This document shows, in pieces, positions 1-13,400 of a stretch of DNA of 64,000 bases (position 1 is its first letter; each line of letters opens with the position of its first letter). This stretch comes from Echinococcus granulosus. Lineage: Eukaryota > Platyhelminthes > Cestoda > Cyclophyllidea > Taeniidae. A program made the translations under genes and the position numbers. Location of the stretch: contig NW_020170386.1 in assembly GCF_000524195.1 (NCBI RefSeq), forward strand, positions 768,105 to 832,104, in the 5' to 3' direction. The notes below the pieces were generated by a model, which was given only the letters and a program-made list of their open reading frames with translations, had not been told where the DNA came from and searched no databases.

Positions 1-182
1 TTCAGTATCACCCTTTTGGATTCTCCTCTCTTCCACCAGTAATAAGTGAATGCACTGGGGGCGAAAGTTCTCGACCTAGCGGCGTTGGTGCTCTCTGCCC
101 CAGGGTGTGGTGGCCCGCGGTGCACTCCCGCAAGTTCAGTACGATCTCGCTCCGGGAGTATCGATTTCCTTTGGTGCTCAAG

Positions 183-229
183 TGCATGCACGTACATGCA
201 AGCACGTACGCACGCGTGCATGCACGCTC
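183..229. repeat. Alternating purine-pyrimidine (TGCA/CGTA-rich) tract
   Basis: About 45 bases alternate almost perfectly between purine and pyrimidine, built from overlapping CATGCA, ACGTAC and GCACGC units. Such tracts can adopt Z-DNA. Similar but imperfect patches recur at about 10.6-10.9, 13.5, 14.4-14.9, 15.85, 17.3, 22.85 and 36.28 kb. Confidence 0.6.
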
Positions 230-840
230 TGCTATCCCGCATGACCGCGTACCGTCAGGCCGGCCTCCCAACTCAGCTGCTCAACAGACCCTGTGCTACG
301 GCATTGAAAACTATTTCCAGGCGCCTGCATAATTATGCCATGAAATAGTTGCATCCCATGGAAGTCAAGGCAGAGGGGAGGTGGGCGTTAATTGCGTTTC
401 TACATGTGACACGGTTACCAAGGCACGTTAACGTAGTGGCCCACACGTCAGTGATTGTGAGTTTATGATCGCGAATTGCCTCTTAAGGGGCTTACATTAA
501 CCACTATGTCACTTGGGCCCTCTCTACTGCTAGTAGGTAAAAGAGTAGATGTATCTTTGTCTGGTGATTGCAATCAAATGAAAATGTTTATATTCACCTG
601 GGTCCTTGAGAATGTCGATGCACAAAGTGCTGGAGCATGTTCCATACCAGGGAAATCAAGTCAAAGTTTCTGGAGTTGGTTGACGAAAAAAGGTTGACTC
701 AGTGTATATTCAATCTACAGCTGTAAAGGCGACTATAGAACTCGCTACAGATGATTAATTCGTGAAAATTAAGTAAATAAAAGACCTCATTTCAATCGAA
801 TATTAGATATCACATCTGTACACATAAGGCACCTTTTTGA

Positions 841-859
841 AGAAAGCCATTGGCTTTCT
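841..859. repeat. Perfect inverted repeat, 9-bp arms
   Basis: AGAAAGCCA and TGGCTTTCT flank a single T, making a 19-base dyad. No gene lies nearby, so its role is unknown. It may be a binding site for a dimeric factor or chance. Confidence 0.6.
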
Positions 860-3800
860 ACTCGGCGGCAAATTGTGATGATTTGAGGCAATGGAAACAA
901 AACAAGTGGTGGGAAACGAGTTAGAATTATGAATAGAATTTCCTACAGGAAGACTCACCAATGTAGCCGAATCCTACAACTTTATTTAAGCACACCTAAT
1001 TGTGATTTCTGCCAGTGACAAATATGAGGATGATTTAAATTTCGAAAGCCTCATGAATAATATAATTTACTATCCAAGTTATAAATATGCCCATCAATGT
1101 CCCTGTTTAGAGAGGTGATAGCTACTTATCTGAGTACCCTTCACGAAATAGCAGATACTGGCAACATTAACTAAAAGCCTAGTATTTTAACATAATCTAT
1201 ACAGCTGTTTGGAGTTATTTACTATTTCGGTTAATATATTTACGCAGGCACATGCAAGCTAAAGCAAAAGCGTACCCTCACATGCACATACCTGCCCGAC
1301 CACCCTTCTATCAGCATGGACTCCGGAGCCAAGGAAAGAGGGGGAGGAAAGGTGACCCCAATCGTCCATCTTGTGTGGAGGAAACAATGCAGAACTCAAA
1401 CCACCACCCCATGTCTACAGGTGCTCTCACCTGTCTCGCCACCCACCCCCCATTCTTCTCTGTTCTCCTCTCCTTGTGCGACTCCAATTCCTCTCTCTCG
1501 CTCCGGCGCCCTCCCCCTTCCGAAAACGATCCCAACAGGTGCTGAAGACTCTAGCTCACGCATTTCGCAAATAGGTCAAGATGATACACTACCCTTATTC
1601 TCCTCTCTTTTAGATAAATTAAGACCGTGAATGTGACATTCGGTGCAGTGCGACTAAGGTCCATCTTTCCTACACCCTCTTTCACCATTGCTCAAAAAGT
1701 GATACTATTTATTGAAATTAACTTTTTAGTTGGATTACTTAACTCCACTTTATTGTGCCATAGATTTACCACTTTACACAATTGTTCATGTTTCAGTTGA
1801 AATGTACACAGGTGTTATCAAAGTTCCGTTTAATCGAATAAAGTTTTTTTTTATTGTACATTTACTTATCTAGGTTCTTCAGTATTTGTAATTTCGGTTT
1901 ATGTTTTGGTGACCGAGTTTCTGTCCATACACGTGACCTTCCATCGCTACTGGCATGCCCAATTACGTCTTGAAGGTTGATTTGGACGATATATTGATAG
2001 CGGTAGTGAGTAAGGCTATCCTACTCAAATGGATGATAAACCAAATCGATGACTGGGAAACAAGCCTACACGCTACAGAATAACACTCTGCGGAGGCCAC
2101 AATCAATCCAGTTTGCAACAAATAAATGAAATAATGTCAGACCTAAGCAATTTGGTAACCTTAATCATGCAGTTGCTACAAAATCCTCCTGAAGATACGT
2201 GTATTATCCGGGCCAATAATGTCTCCTTCTTCATATTCCTAGCATATGAATATGGTTCAAACTAACTGTTCTGTTGCATTAAAGTGACAAGGAGGAATTG
2301 ATGTAAAAATACCAGCTTTAAGACGCGATTTTCATTAGATAGCTCTAATTTTATGCATGTGAATGACACTCGATTCGGAGCATTTTCCGGCTTTGAGAGA
2401 TACAGAGCCAGAGGACTCCACAAAGTCGTAGACAAAAACGAAACACTAGATCCATCGAAATCAATGAGATGTAGCAGTGACATGGAAATCGGCTTTCTGT
2501 CCTCTAGCCCCAAAGGAAAACCAAATGACTAAACCGCATTACCGATTAGTGGGTGCTTTTTAAGGTATTGACGGTTCAGTAGATGAGTGACCGATGGGGT
2601 ACTTAGAACGATGACTAAAAAGGGTGGTTGCTATGCCACAAAACGATACTTATTACATTTGTGCATTTAACTACGCGGACCCTTCAATACCCATGGTTTC
2701 GGTTCCCTTAATGTCGAAGTTTTCCACCCATACCTGGGACTTTCCGCCTCTACCGTTCTTTAATAAATGATCTTCTTCCTAACCGCCGCACAGTACAACG
2801 TAATTAGGGAGTACTCTGACACTGCATTATTAAAGTCTCCCAGCACTAGGTTTGAGTTAATAGGCTTTGGATAATGCTTTTACAACGCAATGCACTGCGG
2901 CGGATTATATACAGAGCCTTGTAAGAATGGCCCAAATAACTAGATAAATAGCTTACAAAGCCTGTCGTATATTTGCGAATTCTTTTGGAAACAATGGCAA
3001 GCGAGTGTTAAGCAATTGAAACGTGTTCCTTGAGGGTTCAATGTCTGCAACGGCAATTTTTACTGGTACTAAATATCTTTTAAATCAAAAATGGAGGGAC
3101 CAATAAAGATATGGTGTAGCCGTCTTCACAAACACCTCCGTGGCACTTTGTACAATAAATACACCAAATGTTTACCACTGAATGTGGCACGGTGTTGATA
3201 TTTCCATTTTGTAAAGCTTGGGGTCATGCATGTTTAACCGGAAGAGTGGGTGGAGGATTTGTTAGATGTAATTTTGCCGCAAAACCAGTTCGCCTTACAT
3301 ACCTTTGGTTTAGTAGAAGCATTATTTTGTTACCAATTTGACTAATTTGTGGAGATTACTTTTTATAATGCCATATTCACAATGTAATGGTTGGTGCTGA
3401 ATTAAGTGATGAAGTAGGGCAGTTATAATCCTAGAAATCGAAATAATATTTGAACCTCATGCAGACATATTGCCTGGAACTTCATTCGAGTACTTTATTT
3501 TGGAATAAGAAGCCAAATGGTCAAATTAAAAACACTTATTAACTTCCTTCTTTGAAGACGAGGTAACATTATGGGTCACAATGATGCACTTGTAAGTAGT
3601 TGAAACTGATAAAAGTCTAATCTACTTCATTATCACCGCCAAAAAATACTATATTACATTATGCGAAACAAATAACCAACAGACCCTTAAGTATAAATGG
3701 ACAGTATAAACATTTCGCTGGAATGCGTAGTAATAAATTTCTTTACTTTCGACAAGGCAGCTTGATCATTGAGGGTAGACTTTGTAAATGCTCTCATCCG

Positions 3801-5049
3801 TGATGCCAGATGCGAGTATGATCAAGGAATAAGCCTAAACGTCCCAGAAACATTCAAAAAAGCGACACTACAAACAGAATCAGGTCACCAGTATGGCGAC
3901 AGGACACGGGGCTTTGAGTCTGAAGGCAGTCCATTGTACGACCATGAGCACCGCCACCAGCCCGGTCACCCCCGTCCCAGCCCAGCCGGCACGACGGCTA
4001 TACTTTGGTGGTGCCAAATTTTGAGTTCAGAGGGGAATTATACTTTTTGTGGAAAAATTAACCTGATTTATCCCAAAACTAAACTAGCGATTAAAAATCC
4101 AGCATAGTGTAATGTATACTTCAGTTTCACTAAATGTGCAATAGAGATTTTAGGCTAGAGAAGGCCGGCTCAAACTAGGCAGTTTTGAAGATTTGACAGC
4201 ATTAATCCAAAAATATGGAAACTGATAATATTTATTATATGCAGATCCTTATCAGAACTTTTCGGTCAAAGGCATAATAGGCACAGTCTCCTACTCACAA
4301 GCTTAACCGGTGAAAAGTTCCATAGAAAGAGATCCTATTCCTATCCCATTGCAGTCATTCGTTAACCTGTGCGTGACAGAGGATGCAATGACCTTATCGG
4401 GGAGGGAGAAGTTTGGGCTGAAATTGTCACGCCCACTGCTCATCGGGGAGTGATTTACGCGGTTTTTAAAGTCCTACTGACGTCCGTACATACGATTTTG
4501 TGCTAATCGCCATATGGTGACCTAAGCGGACTTAAGGGATTAGCACGGAACCCCCAGGGCACTACTGCAACTTTTGATTTAGCCATCTTTAAGCTTAGTG
4601 ATTTTGACAGATATTCCCATAGGAGTACGAATGAAAAAGTGTACGAGCTAACACTTGAATTGCAATACATGCTAGTGCAGAATTGGGTCCCAATTATTCC
4701 CAAATGAAAATGCTATTGTGCGGACTTTCAACATTAGAAAACATGCCGAAATATAGTCAAGTAAAGGCAAATTAGGTTTCGCTAGGTGAAAAGTTTTAGT
4801 TGATCAACCATAACTTGCCCAACTTTCAAATGCCCGAATAATTGGCATTATATATGCAACTAACGAAGGCAAATTGAGAAGCACGTGTTTCGCAGCTTAT
4901 TCCCATCCATAGTTCAAAAAATAGCTCGGACTACCATGGTTGTCACAACACTGGTGAGATCAGTGAAAAAACATGTATTGCATTAGGTATGATGATTTGA
5001 ATCGGAGGTTTAGTTAGCATCGTCACAGGACCTAGAACCGTTCACTTTT

Positions 5050-5069
5050 CCTTATGACTAGTCATAAGG
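5050..5069. repeat. Perfect 20-bp palindrome with AP-1/CNC-like core
   Basis: The left half CCTTATGACT is followed directly by its reverse complement AGTCATAAGG. The centre reads TGACTAGTCA, which resembles two overlapping bZIP half-sites (TGAC). It lies about 500 bases beyond the poly(A) signal of the zinc-finger gene. A regulatory role is inference only. Confidence 0.7.
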
Positions 5070-5564
5070 AGGATCGACCTCAAGCCACTGGATTGGTATT
5101 TACGAAAACAAACCATTTGGTAGAGAAATCGTATTCCAGACAGACATTCACTCAACCAAGACAGCAACAGGATCAAACTGAACTCGATCATACGTGTAGT
5201 AATCATCCAAGTATTTCATCATTCGAAATCACAACTATTCGATGCCAGTCTTGAATTTCCATAGCATTGCTCTGATTCTCCCAGACCACTACCATTTCTC
5301 CATCAATTACGTGGCACTGGCCTGCTTCCAGGAAAACTAGGAAATATCAGTTTCTGTGTGTAGTGGAGGGATAACGCCGTTTGCACAGCAACGGCCATCA
5401 CTCAGGCAAAAACTCCTTTACAGGGAGAGAACGCGAATCTCTGTAACTTGAGCAGGGCCCAGATACGAACACATCCAAGGTGGACGAAAAAAACAAACAC
5501 AACGACGTAACATGATAGTTAGAGATTAGGACACCATTTCTCACCTTAACCTCGTCCCATCCCA

Positions 5565-5570
5565 TTTATT
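5565..5570 (-). terminator. Poly(A) signal AATAAA of the zinc-finger gene
   Basis: The plus strand reads TTTATT, which is AATAAA on the gene's strand. It lies about 130 nt past the TAG stop at 5703-5705. That is a normal 3'UTR length for a compact flatworm gene. Confidence 0.55.
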
Positions 5571-5702
5571 TAATTTAAAAAAATGGTTAGAGAAACTCAA
5601 CACTTATAGTTGCTACAGTATGCAAAGGATATAAAACAGTAAAAAAGAACTGTACATTTTGAACGTTCAGGGAATAGAAATACACACTAACAAATATTTA
5701 AT

Positions 5703-7247
5703 CTACGCGTCAGGACAGGGTGTAGTCGTGGACAAGATAGCCTCCTCTAGCCCCATGAGATTAGACTCCACCGGAAAGGACTCTGGCGATTTCGTTGTGT
5801 CCTCAGACCCAATAGACCGAGTTCCATCAACCACGGGTCCTGAATTTGCTTTTATAATTAGACACTGTTGGTCCCTAGTTTCCTTATCATCGGCATCGTT
5901 CGCCTGTTTTACATCCTCTACGCTATTTCCAGTCCCAACGAAGCGACTGAGGTAGTCAAGGCTTTCTGAAGATGTTAGTCGCACATGGATGTTCGCACGT
6001 GCTGGAACCCCCGGATGAGTTGTTTCCATGTGACGCATGAGGTGATCTTTACGAAAGTACGCTCTTTCGCAAAGACCACATTCGAAGGGCTTAAAGCCCA
6101 CGTGTTTTAAGGCATGCCGCTGCAAATTTGATCGCTGGGTGAACTTGGCACTGCAAATATGGCAACGATAGGCACCGTGTATGCTTGTAGTGTGTTCCTC
6201 AAGGTCTTGGAGTGAGCCAAACACATTTTCGCACTGATTGCATGCAAATTGACGCGTTGAGTTTGACTTTCGCACGTTGGTGGAACCACTGCGCCTCCTC
6301 TTTGCGGGCCCTGAAACTATTTCACTGGAATCTTGATCTGCAGTGGACAGCATTGTAGGTGCAGATCCGAATACATTCTGCTGTGTTTGATAAAGATTGA
6401 CAAGGTTACCTGGCTGTAGCAACGCCATCGAGTTGAACGGAGAACTTTGGGCCACGGGTGTTTGTTTTAACTTTAATGGAGTAACCTGAGCAGAGGGAAC
6501 AGATGAAAAGCCTTTTGAGAGGTCGAGGGCGCATGGCTCTGAAATTGACGGCGTAGTGCAGCCAGAGAGGTGTGGTGGATTCACTGTGGAAGAACAGGAG
6601 GAATTAGATGAAGGTGTTGATCCAGTGTACTTCACCGGATGATAGGCTTTTCTTTTCGAAGGGGTCACAGTGGCGGTTGTCTTCGTTGTGAAACGAACAG
6701 CTCCGTCAGTGAAAGTGACTGTCATAGGTTTTCGGCCTTCAGACGAAATAGTAAGACTCCCGCGTATACTCACATTTACTGAATTTCCCATAGAGAGAGA
6801 TTCCGAAATTGCTCGTCGAATGGAAGAACTTAACATATCTTCAAGTTTTTCCTCCTGAGCAGGTGGTTTGCATGGGGAAAGACGAAGGGAATTTCCAAGC
6901 AAATTGGAAAAAAAGTTGAAGATTTCTGTTTTCCGTAAAAGGGAAAAGTCGGAAAATGATTCTGCTGACCGATGTCCAGGAATCACACCGTTTTGTATGG
7001 GTAGATTAATAACGGGAATGTTATTCTGAGAGATCGACATATTTTCGTCACCACCAACCACGTTTGAAACTGCCTGTGCCTTAATAATAGTTTCCACATC
7101 AAATTTAACTGGAGGGATCTGCATTTTACTATATCTAAACACAAATCATGAAAGATTAATAGACAAATTCGTATACTACAACATAACGGGAGACCACACC
7201 TACCAGTTTTCGAGTCGGCTTACAGCATATGATCCAAACAGATTCAT
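5703..7247 (-). CDS. C2H2 zinc-finger transcription factor, three fingers
   Basis: Two exons are joined here: 7247-7204 and 7128-5703, giving 489 residues. The intron of 75 nt splits a codon in phase 2. Three adjacent C2H2 fingers are visible, at about residues 311-332 (C-x2-C-x12-H-x4-H), 337-357 (x12, x3) and 365-386 (x12, x4), ending in HPG. A basic KRRR cluster near 291 is a likely nuclear signal. ALDLSK near 215-220 resembles a CtBP-binding PxDLS motif, which would suggest repressor activity. The N-terminal 300 residues are Ser/Thr-rich and otherwise featureless. The block from finger 2 (FTQRSNLQRH) through VGFKPF recalls the flatworm zfp-1 / zfp-1-1 family, known from epidermal or tegument progenitors; this is recall, not a search. 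The ATG at 7247 was chosen because splicing keeps frame and CCAAT motifs lie just upstream. The internal Met at 7124 is the alternative start. Confidence 0.85.
7129..7203 (-). other. 75-nt intron of the zinc-finger gene
   Basis: The donor is CTG|GTAGGT and the acceptor ATATAG|T. Using the other nearby acceptor (GTTTAG, six bases upstream) would create a TGA stop at the junction, so the choice is constrained by frame. Confidence 0.6.
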
Positions 7248-7286
7248 TCTCGCGGTTAAATAGTAGACAGGGTTTGATTCGGACAA

Positions 7287-7360
7287 CCAATCAAAGCTTA
7301 TCTTGTATCTGTCCGCAAGGGGATAGAGCTGTCTGCGGATTGGTTGAAGGTGCAGCCAAT
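7287..7360 (-). promoter_or_regulatory. CCAAT-box cluster, putative zinc-finger gene promoter
   Basis: Three CCAAT/ATTGG motifs (7287-7291, 7339-7343, 7356-7360) lie 40-115 bases upstream of the proposed ATG at 7247. The reading frame stays open through this segment, so an N-terminally extended protein cannot be excluded. The motif cluster argues instead for a promoter or 5'UTR. Confidence 0.35.
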
Positions 7361-7460
7361 TAGAAGTGTAACGTGTCTGAGCACGATTGTGGGGACAACT
7401 GGTAGGGGCTAGCTGAATAGGTCCCTGTGGTCTTGTCTGTTTTGCAATCTTTTTCATCAA

Positions 7461-10400
7461 TGAATTATCGGTTTTTCAAATGTCGATATGCTGTCGAAGC
7501 CTTTACCTAGCAGGTGTTTATTCTTCCTTAAGGAACATTCCAGGTACTATTTTTGCTCCAAAATCTTGACAAAACTGACGGAATAGCGAATAAATCAATG
7601 TAGAAATACCGAAATCAACTAGAAGAATCAAAACACGCCTGAGCTCTTCCACGGCCTTACCTTTATTTTACTATTTACACTTGTTGATACCATAAAATAA
7701 TGAAATGACTTTGGGGTTTTGCAACTAATACCAAATTCAATGAAAGCTCTTTATTAGCAACGTTTTTTAGGTATGATGAATTATAAATTGCAGCTTTAAT
7801 AGGTCACTTTTATTCAAATTGGATTTCAAATATCGTTGTAAATAAGGGCCATAGAGGGCATTTGACTTTTTGCGCATCTCAGTCTTGGTTTCAAGTTATT
7901 TCTGACACATTGCATAGCTAAACAAAACGACGAATGCTGTAATTTTCTACAAACGTGACTGCTAATCATATTTTATCTGCATCCTAGTGTATTTTAATAT
8001 GAATGCACTTCATTTGCATGCAGCCGTTCCTATAATTCCATATTGACTATTTTACCTAGGTTAGTGTGACGGATGAAATTGGAAAAGTGAATGAAATGTT
8101 ACTTCTTATAGGTGGCTTCTGCTCTCCTTATCCAGTGAAACCCTACCTTGTCCATCCTCTTGCTGTTCAACAGGGTTATTCTATGGGGATTTCTGAGCTT
8201 TATCCCTTTGGAGTGCGTCGTGGTAACGGTGGCAGCAGCAGTGGTGCGAGCGAGAATGGTGGGGAGACCATTGCAGTTGTCCCGAGTATTAACGCGACAT
8301 TTCTTGCATACATAATCGCGGCAAGGGGAGCGGAATAAGAGGACCTCTTCGCTTCTCCCTGTCTCTTTATGTCATGATCCACCAGACCAGGGAACAAAAC
8401 AAACGTGAAGGAACCCCCAAACTTTCGCCTGATATTAACCATACCATGAACGCGTCCATTAGCATAAGCCTAGGAATTTGCATCGCAAGCAAAGGCAGGA
8501 TCATTGCAGGACATGAATCCTAATGCAATGTTCAGCTAAGATAGTTTTAATGCCCTTTAAGAGTGGATGTGAAGAAAGTACTGTAATAGTGTAGGATTAC
8601 TAAAATTGATTAGCTTGGTAAAATGGTCACCATGTTGCTCCATCGGAGCATTGTGAATAAACATTTTTTTATAAACCTGTTCCTTTTAAACCACATTCTA
8701 TAACCATACTATTGGCAGAATCATTATACAAGTAAAAAATATATAAGTGAGAAGGTGTCAATAACCGCTTTGAAAGTAATGAGTATCTCATGATACTTGC
8801 TGAAACATAGTTACCACTTTTGAACACACAGATGAGGAACTGGGGGTTAGAATTCCTATTTGATACTTATTTGATCATTATGCAACGCATCTTGTACCTG
8901 TAACTTAAATATAAATATTAATTTAAATTCCAGCAGCGATGGCTCTTTCGAGATTCTGATACCCTGACCTATCTGCTACACTTTGTTCCCTAACAGGAGG
9001 GAACACACTGTTTCTCTTCTTGCTTTTAAACGATAAATTATTTTCGGATATCTATTGGCTTCTTCCATAACCCGAATCTGAGGAGTTAGGCTCAACTGAA
9101 GTATTAGAGATAAGTTCTCATACGAAATGCTTACATATTTAAATGAATGCAGCCTGTTTGGTACGTTACCAAGGTGTGACAGTTGAGGTTATGCCTAGCT
9201 TTATGCCATGGTCTATTTCTGAAAAGCAGAACGCAATCGATCACGTCCCGGAGATGAGGGTTCTGGTGGGTGCATGGAGCCTGAAGATGTACGGACGAGA
9301 TGGCGGTAATGGTCCTTACCTATCACCACATGCCCGCACACCTGAGTTTGATGTGCTTATGACATTTGCTCATCAAAGATCACCCACCTCCCAACTACTC
9401 AACTCTGGTCTTGACTGCTTTTAGTGAATGGAAGCCCAAAACATTTTATCTATGCTGCGAACCAATAAGAAGTAGCAGCGCGTATGGGGACAGGGGAATA
9501 GGGCGGTAGGCTATGTATCCTCTGCGCCATGCGTAGGAGAGGGGAGGAATCGCGCGCTCAACGGCCAATCATGTGTCCCTCCGACCTCCGCTTATAACAT
9601 TTGCAACTTATATTTTCATTAAAAAGAAAATTTGCGCAATAACGAGTTGGTGAATGATGTGGTTAAAACTATCAGTCGGCACAAAGTCAGTATAGTCATT
9701 ATGTTGCGTACACAAATAAGTTAAAAACATTTGGAAAGGACTCATTTATACCAGTTGTGCTTGCATAAATGTTCGACAAAAATCCTGGGGAGGAAAAAAT
9801 AGTTACATTTTTATATCTTACCATTTTAAGAATTTATTTGACGTGGGAAACAGGAATGAAAACAGAACTGTTCATAGAATTTAATTTTCAGTAACCAACT
9901 CCTCTGCATCTTTATCTCAAAAAATGAAGATGGTCGTGTACAACTGTGGTACAGACTGGACGAGGTGTCACCCCTTCCTCTCCCTTCCATGAGTCGTGAT
10001 GAGCGGTGAAAGGTAAATGGTGCTTGGGGGGGAGAAGACAATGAGCTGTAGAAGCGCTAGTGGATGGGTAGCTTCACTTACCCTGCAGAACTTGATGGGC
10101 GAGTTAGCACATGCACTATTCCCCACATTTATCTTTTTAACTATTTTTACCTACCATGGTATATGGGGGTATTTGTCTCAATTTGTGTAGGAATAATTAC
10201 TATTTGTTATTACGTTAAACCCGACGATACTTAACCCAAAATACCTACTCTTTGCTATCTCCCAACCGCAATATTGGCTAAAGGCTCTCTTTGGTGTTGA
10301 AAAAGTAGCGAGCAGGAAGACACATAAAATCCTTCACTGGAGTGATCTATCGCTTAAGAAGTTGGTATGAGGAAATGTAGAATTATTTTATAATGGCCAT

Positions 10401-13400
10401 TTTGCAGAAGGGAGAGATATGGTTGACTTATTCGTGTGGTGGTAGTGGTGGTGGCGATAACAAACGCTACTGAGTACCATAAGCCCCGAAAGATCAGATG
10501 AGGTCGGACCGAAACTATGCCCTTATCTCCAGACGACATGCGGGTAGTAACTGTCGCCCTCAGACACCACATTTGGGGAGGATGGCATATGCGTGCGGAC
10601 TCTGTGTTTTGACCTCCGACCAACTTAGAAGGCACACACATGAGCACGCAAGCTTGCAGGCAGGCCGATGCACAATTCTGAGAGTGCTGACTCATCCTGC
10701 AGGAGTTGAGGCGGCGGGAAGGCCTGGCATCAACGACCGCCCATTTCAGGTGTGCGTTTGAGTGTGTGGGTGTGGGTGCGTATGCCTACGAGGGGCTGAA
10801 CTCACGGCAGTCTTTGTGTGTACACGCGCATGCATTATGCCGTGCAGGTATCAACTCGCATGTGCACAAACTCCACCGGCGGGCTTAAGCACACCCAGCA
10901 CCCTAAAGGCATTGTCACCGTTTCGAGCACCCCTCTTTCTTCTTTTTCGTCTTTTGGAGCTGAATGCATACCCCAAGAGGGCAGCTCTTTCATAATGTAA
11001 GGGTAATTTAATCAAAGAAATCTAGTTAATTGGGTGCTTATGAAATCGCGCTTCAAAAATTCAACGCTATTTGAAAAAATATCACTGTGATCAAGAGAAA
11101 CTAAGAGGGTTTGATTGAAACTTTTGGATTGTTGGATAAAAGCAATCAAAATAATTAGTTAGGGCACAAAATTAACGTTTATGTGAAGAAGGAAATAGGC
11201 CGTGTTGATACATGCCTAATTCGACTTCCTCGGGTAAAAAATACAGTGAGCCATTCAAATCTTATTTTTTACCAAGCCTTACTCCAAAACTGTTCTGCAG
11301 TTGGTAGACTTTGCCAGTACACTTGACATATCCAAAAATGGTAATATGTGTGTCTTTCAGCTTCTTATAAGTCCAATATGCGTCAGGAAGCTGCGGGTTG
11401 AAACACGTTTTAGAAATTTTTTTTTCACTGTAGATTCGCCGTTTAGAGTCCAGACAAAATTTATGCCGCGTATCAAGAGGCGCCGCCCAGTGCTGCAGTT
11501 ACCAGTAATCCTCCCTCCTGCCCTCTCAGACCCAGTGTTACTTTTATCATTTTGAAGCTCACTTGCAAATCGACTCTCGTTTAGGGGGGAATTAACATGT
11601 GACATTATTTCTTTAATGGTCATTTACTAAATTCAAACTTTATCAGGTTATGATTACGAATAACAGAAGGACGATTGTCACGACATCGCGTTGATTGTGC
11701 TTCAGTGGCAGTTGCTATGTGAAGTCACTTTTATCCCATTTTAAGAGATCAGTATAACTTCGTAACGTCCCCGCATGAGTTCATCTGTCATTGACGAGTA
11801 GCCGAGATTTTCGAGCTTGTTGTAGCCACTCTAGGAGCAATATTTTAGCAATTAAGCAAAGGATTAATCATTCACTTTCCAACAATTGGTCAATGGGCTA
11901 TTTGGCATGAGTCTTGATAAGCCAGTCAAAATTAAAGGAAATGATGATAAGGAGACCAAATCCATCACTCTCTCCAATCCCGTGTAATATGTAAAAAATT
12001 GAATCAGTTGGCAAATAAAGATATAAAGTAGCAAAAAGTTGCACCTGATATACCTGGATCTGTTCAGGCAGGCTTTCGTACTGTTCTCTGTCCGAAACAG
12101 GGGTGTCTCCTATTCAGAACCTTGGTAAGCCGATTAGGTAATCAAAAACATTGGTTAATGGGGTTAGCTAAACCCTACATGCTTATAAAAACGGGAATTT
12201 CCCAAGGAAAACATATCAGCGTAAGTTGATTGCACAACTAGTGTGCTCGACTATCCGTATAATGGGTAGATTGAGCTGGAACATGTGCCTCTTAAAATAT
12301 CCCTTTCTCGGTCCATATAAGCACATAAGCATGAATGTGGGCCAGACAACTGTGTATATCAGCATCTTGCAACTTTTCCCCATAATATAGGGGACACTGA
12401 GCTATTTAAGGAAACACACATTTGACTTTGGGACCTAAATCAAATAAGAGGGAAAATGAGGTTCCACTTGTGTCTCATACGCGTGAGATAAGTTACCATG
12501 GTAAATGGGTTTTTATGCGTCCCACCTCTTTTTCAGAGTCATAAATTAGACTAGGTGAGGCGAGACAATTCGATCATCATAACAGAATGAGTTTAGAACT
12601 TGTTTGATAATATGATAGGCATTATTTTGTCAGCAGTATGTCGTACTGATGATGATCGAAAAAGCCTTTCGAAAGGTTACAAATATGAATCTCACAAATA
12701 CGTATTCAAAATGAGCCATAATTAAGATTAGTTGTATTTTGAAGTAAGGAAGTGTCACTTTTCAAAATTGATTACTGCAATCTAGTTATGTGCAATTCTC
12801 AAATTTTACGCTTTTTTGGAAGAGGACTTTCTGTAGGGTATCGAAAATGTTACCGGAAGGCAAAATACATTTCGGAGAAGGAAACTTTTGCTGGAACTAT
12901 CGATTCATACATTATGTTAGTGAATAACAATGCCTCAAATGTCTTTCATCTCATCGGACATCAGATAAGGACCTACTATGTTGTTGAAATAGCCGATTTT
13001 ACGTACACAAGCAAACCTTAAACTTTCGAGTCATGGATCCACTTTTACTATTTTCTCTGCATAACGTTTTTAAGGATAAATTTTTCCATTTGCCCTATAA
13101 ATTTAGTGAAGATGCAAAGAAATCACCAAAATGTATAAATCTGTTGGACTGAGTGGTTGCCTAAAACAGGAAGGGCTAAGGTAAGTGGCACAGAAATGTT
13201 AGATAGATCTACCATTACGTAACTTGCTTTATGTGTGAAAAAGTCCTGCAGTTTGTGATACAGTATTGTAGAAAGGACGCATGAGACAATTATATTAATC
13301 ACTAGTTGCCGGGCTGTCACAGAATGCAAATTGCCACTCCACGTTACCACGATGAACGGCAGTATTGTAGAGGGAGGCAATCCAATGTTACGGTGGAAAC

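Larger units (their letters stand above)
1..5564. other. Intergenic region, no supportable gene
   Basis: I find no ORF with recognisable domains and no phase-consistent exon chain here. The stretch is AT-rich with three GC-richer patches, at about 0.05-0.3 kb, 1.25-1.55 kb and 3.88-4.02 kb. It also holds two perfect inverted repeats, listed separately. The right end is the 3' flank of the zinc-finger gene, which is transcribed leftward. Confidence 0.5.

Noticed and set aside
1316..1630. 104-codon Ser/Pro/Thr-rich plus-strand ORF
   Set aside because: It lies in a pyrimidine-rich patch, has competing ORFs in other frames and no domain. It could hide a small exon, but I cannot support it.
8066..8338. 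90-codon plus-strand ORF with a Ser/Gly run
   Set aside because: It starts from GTG rather than ATG and has no domain. The minus-strand alternative is equally open, so coding strand cannot be decided.
10498..10761. Apparent zinc finger CGLC...HTHEH on the plus strand
   Set aside because: The Cys-His spacing is 9 rather than 12 residues and the conserved Phe/Leu positions are absent. It arises from a CACACATGAGCAC repeat patch.
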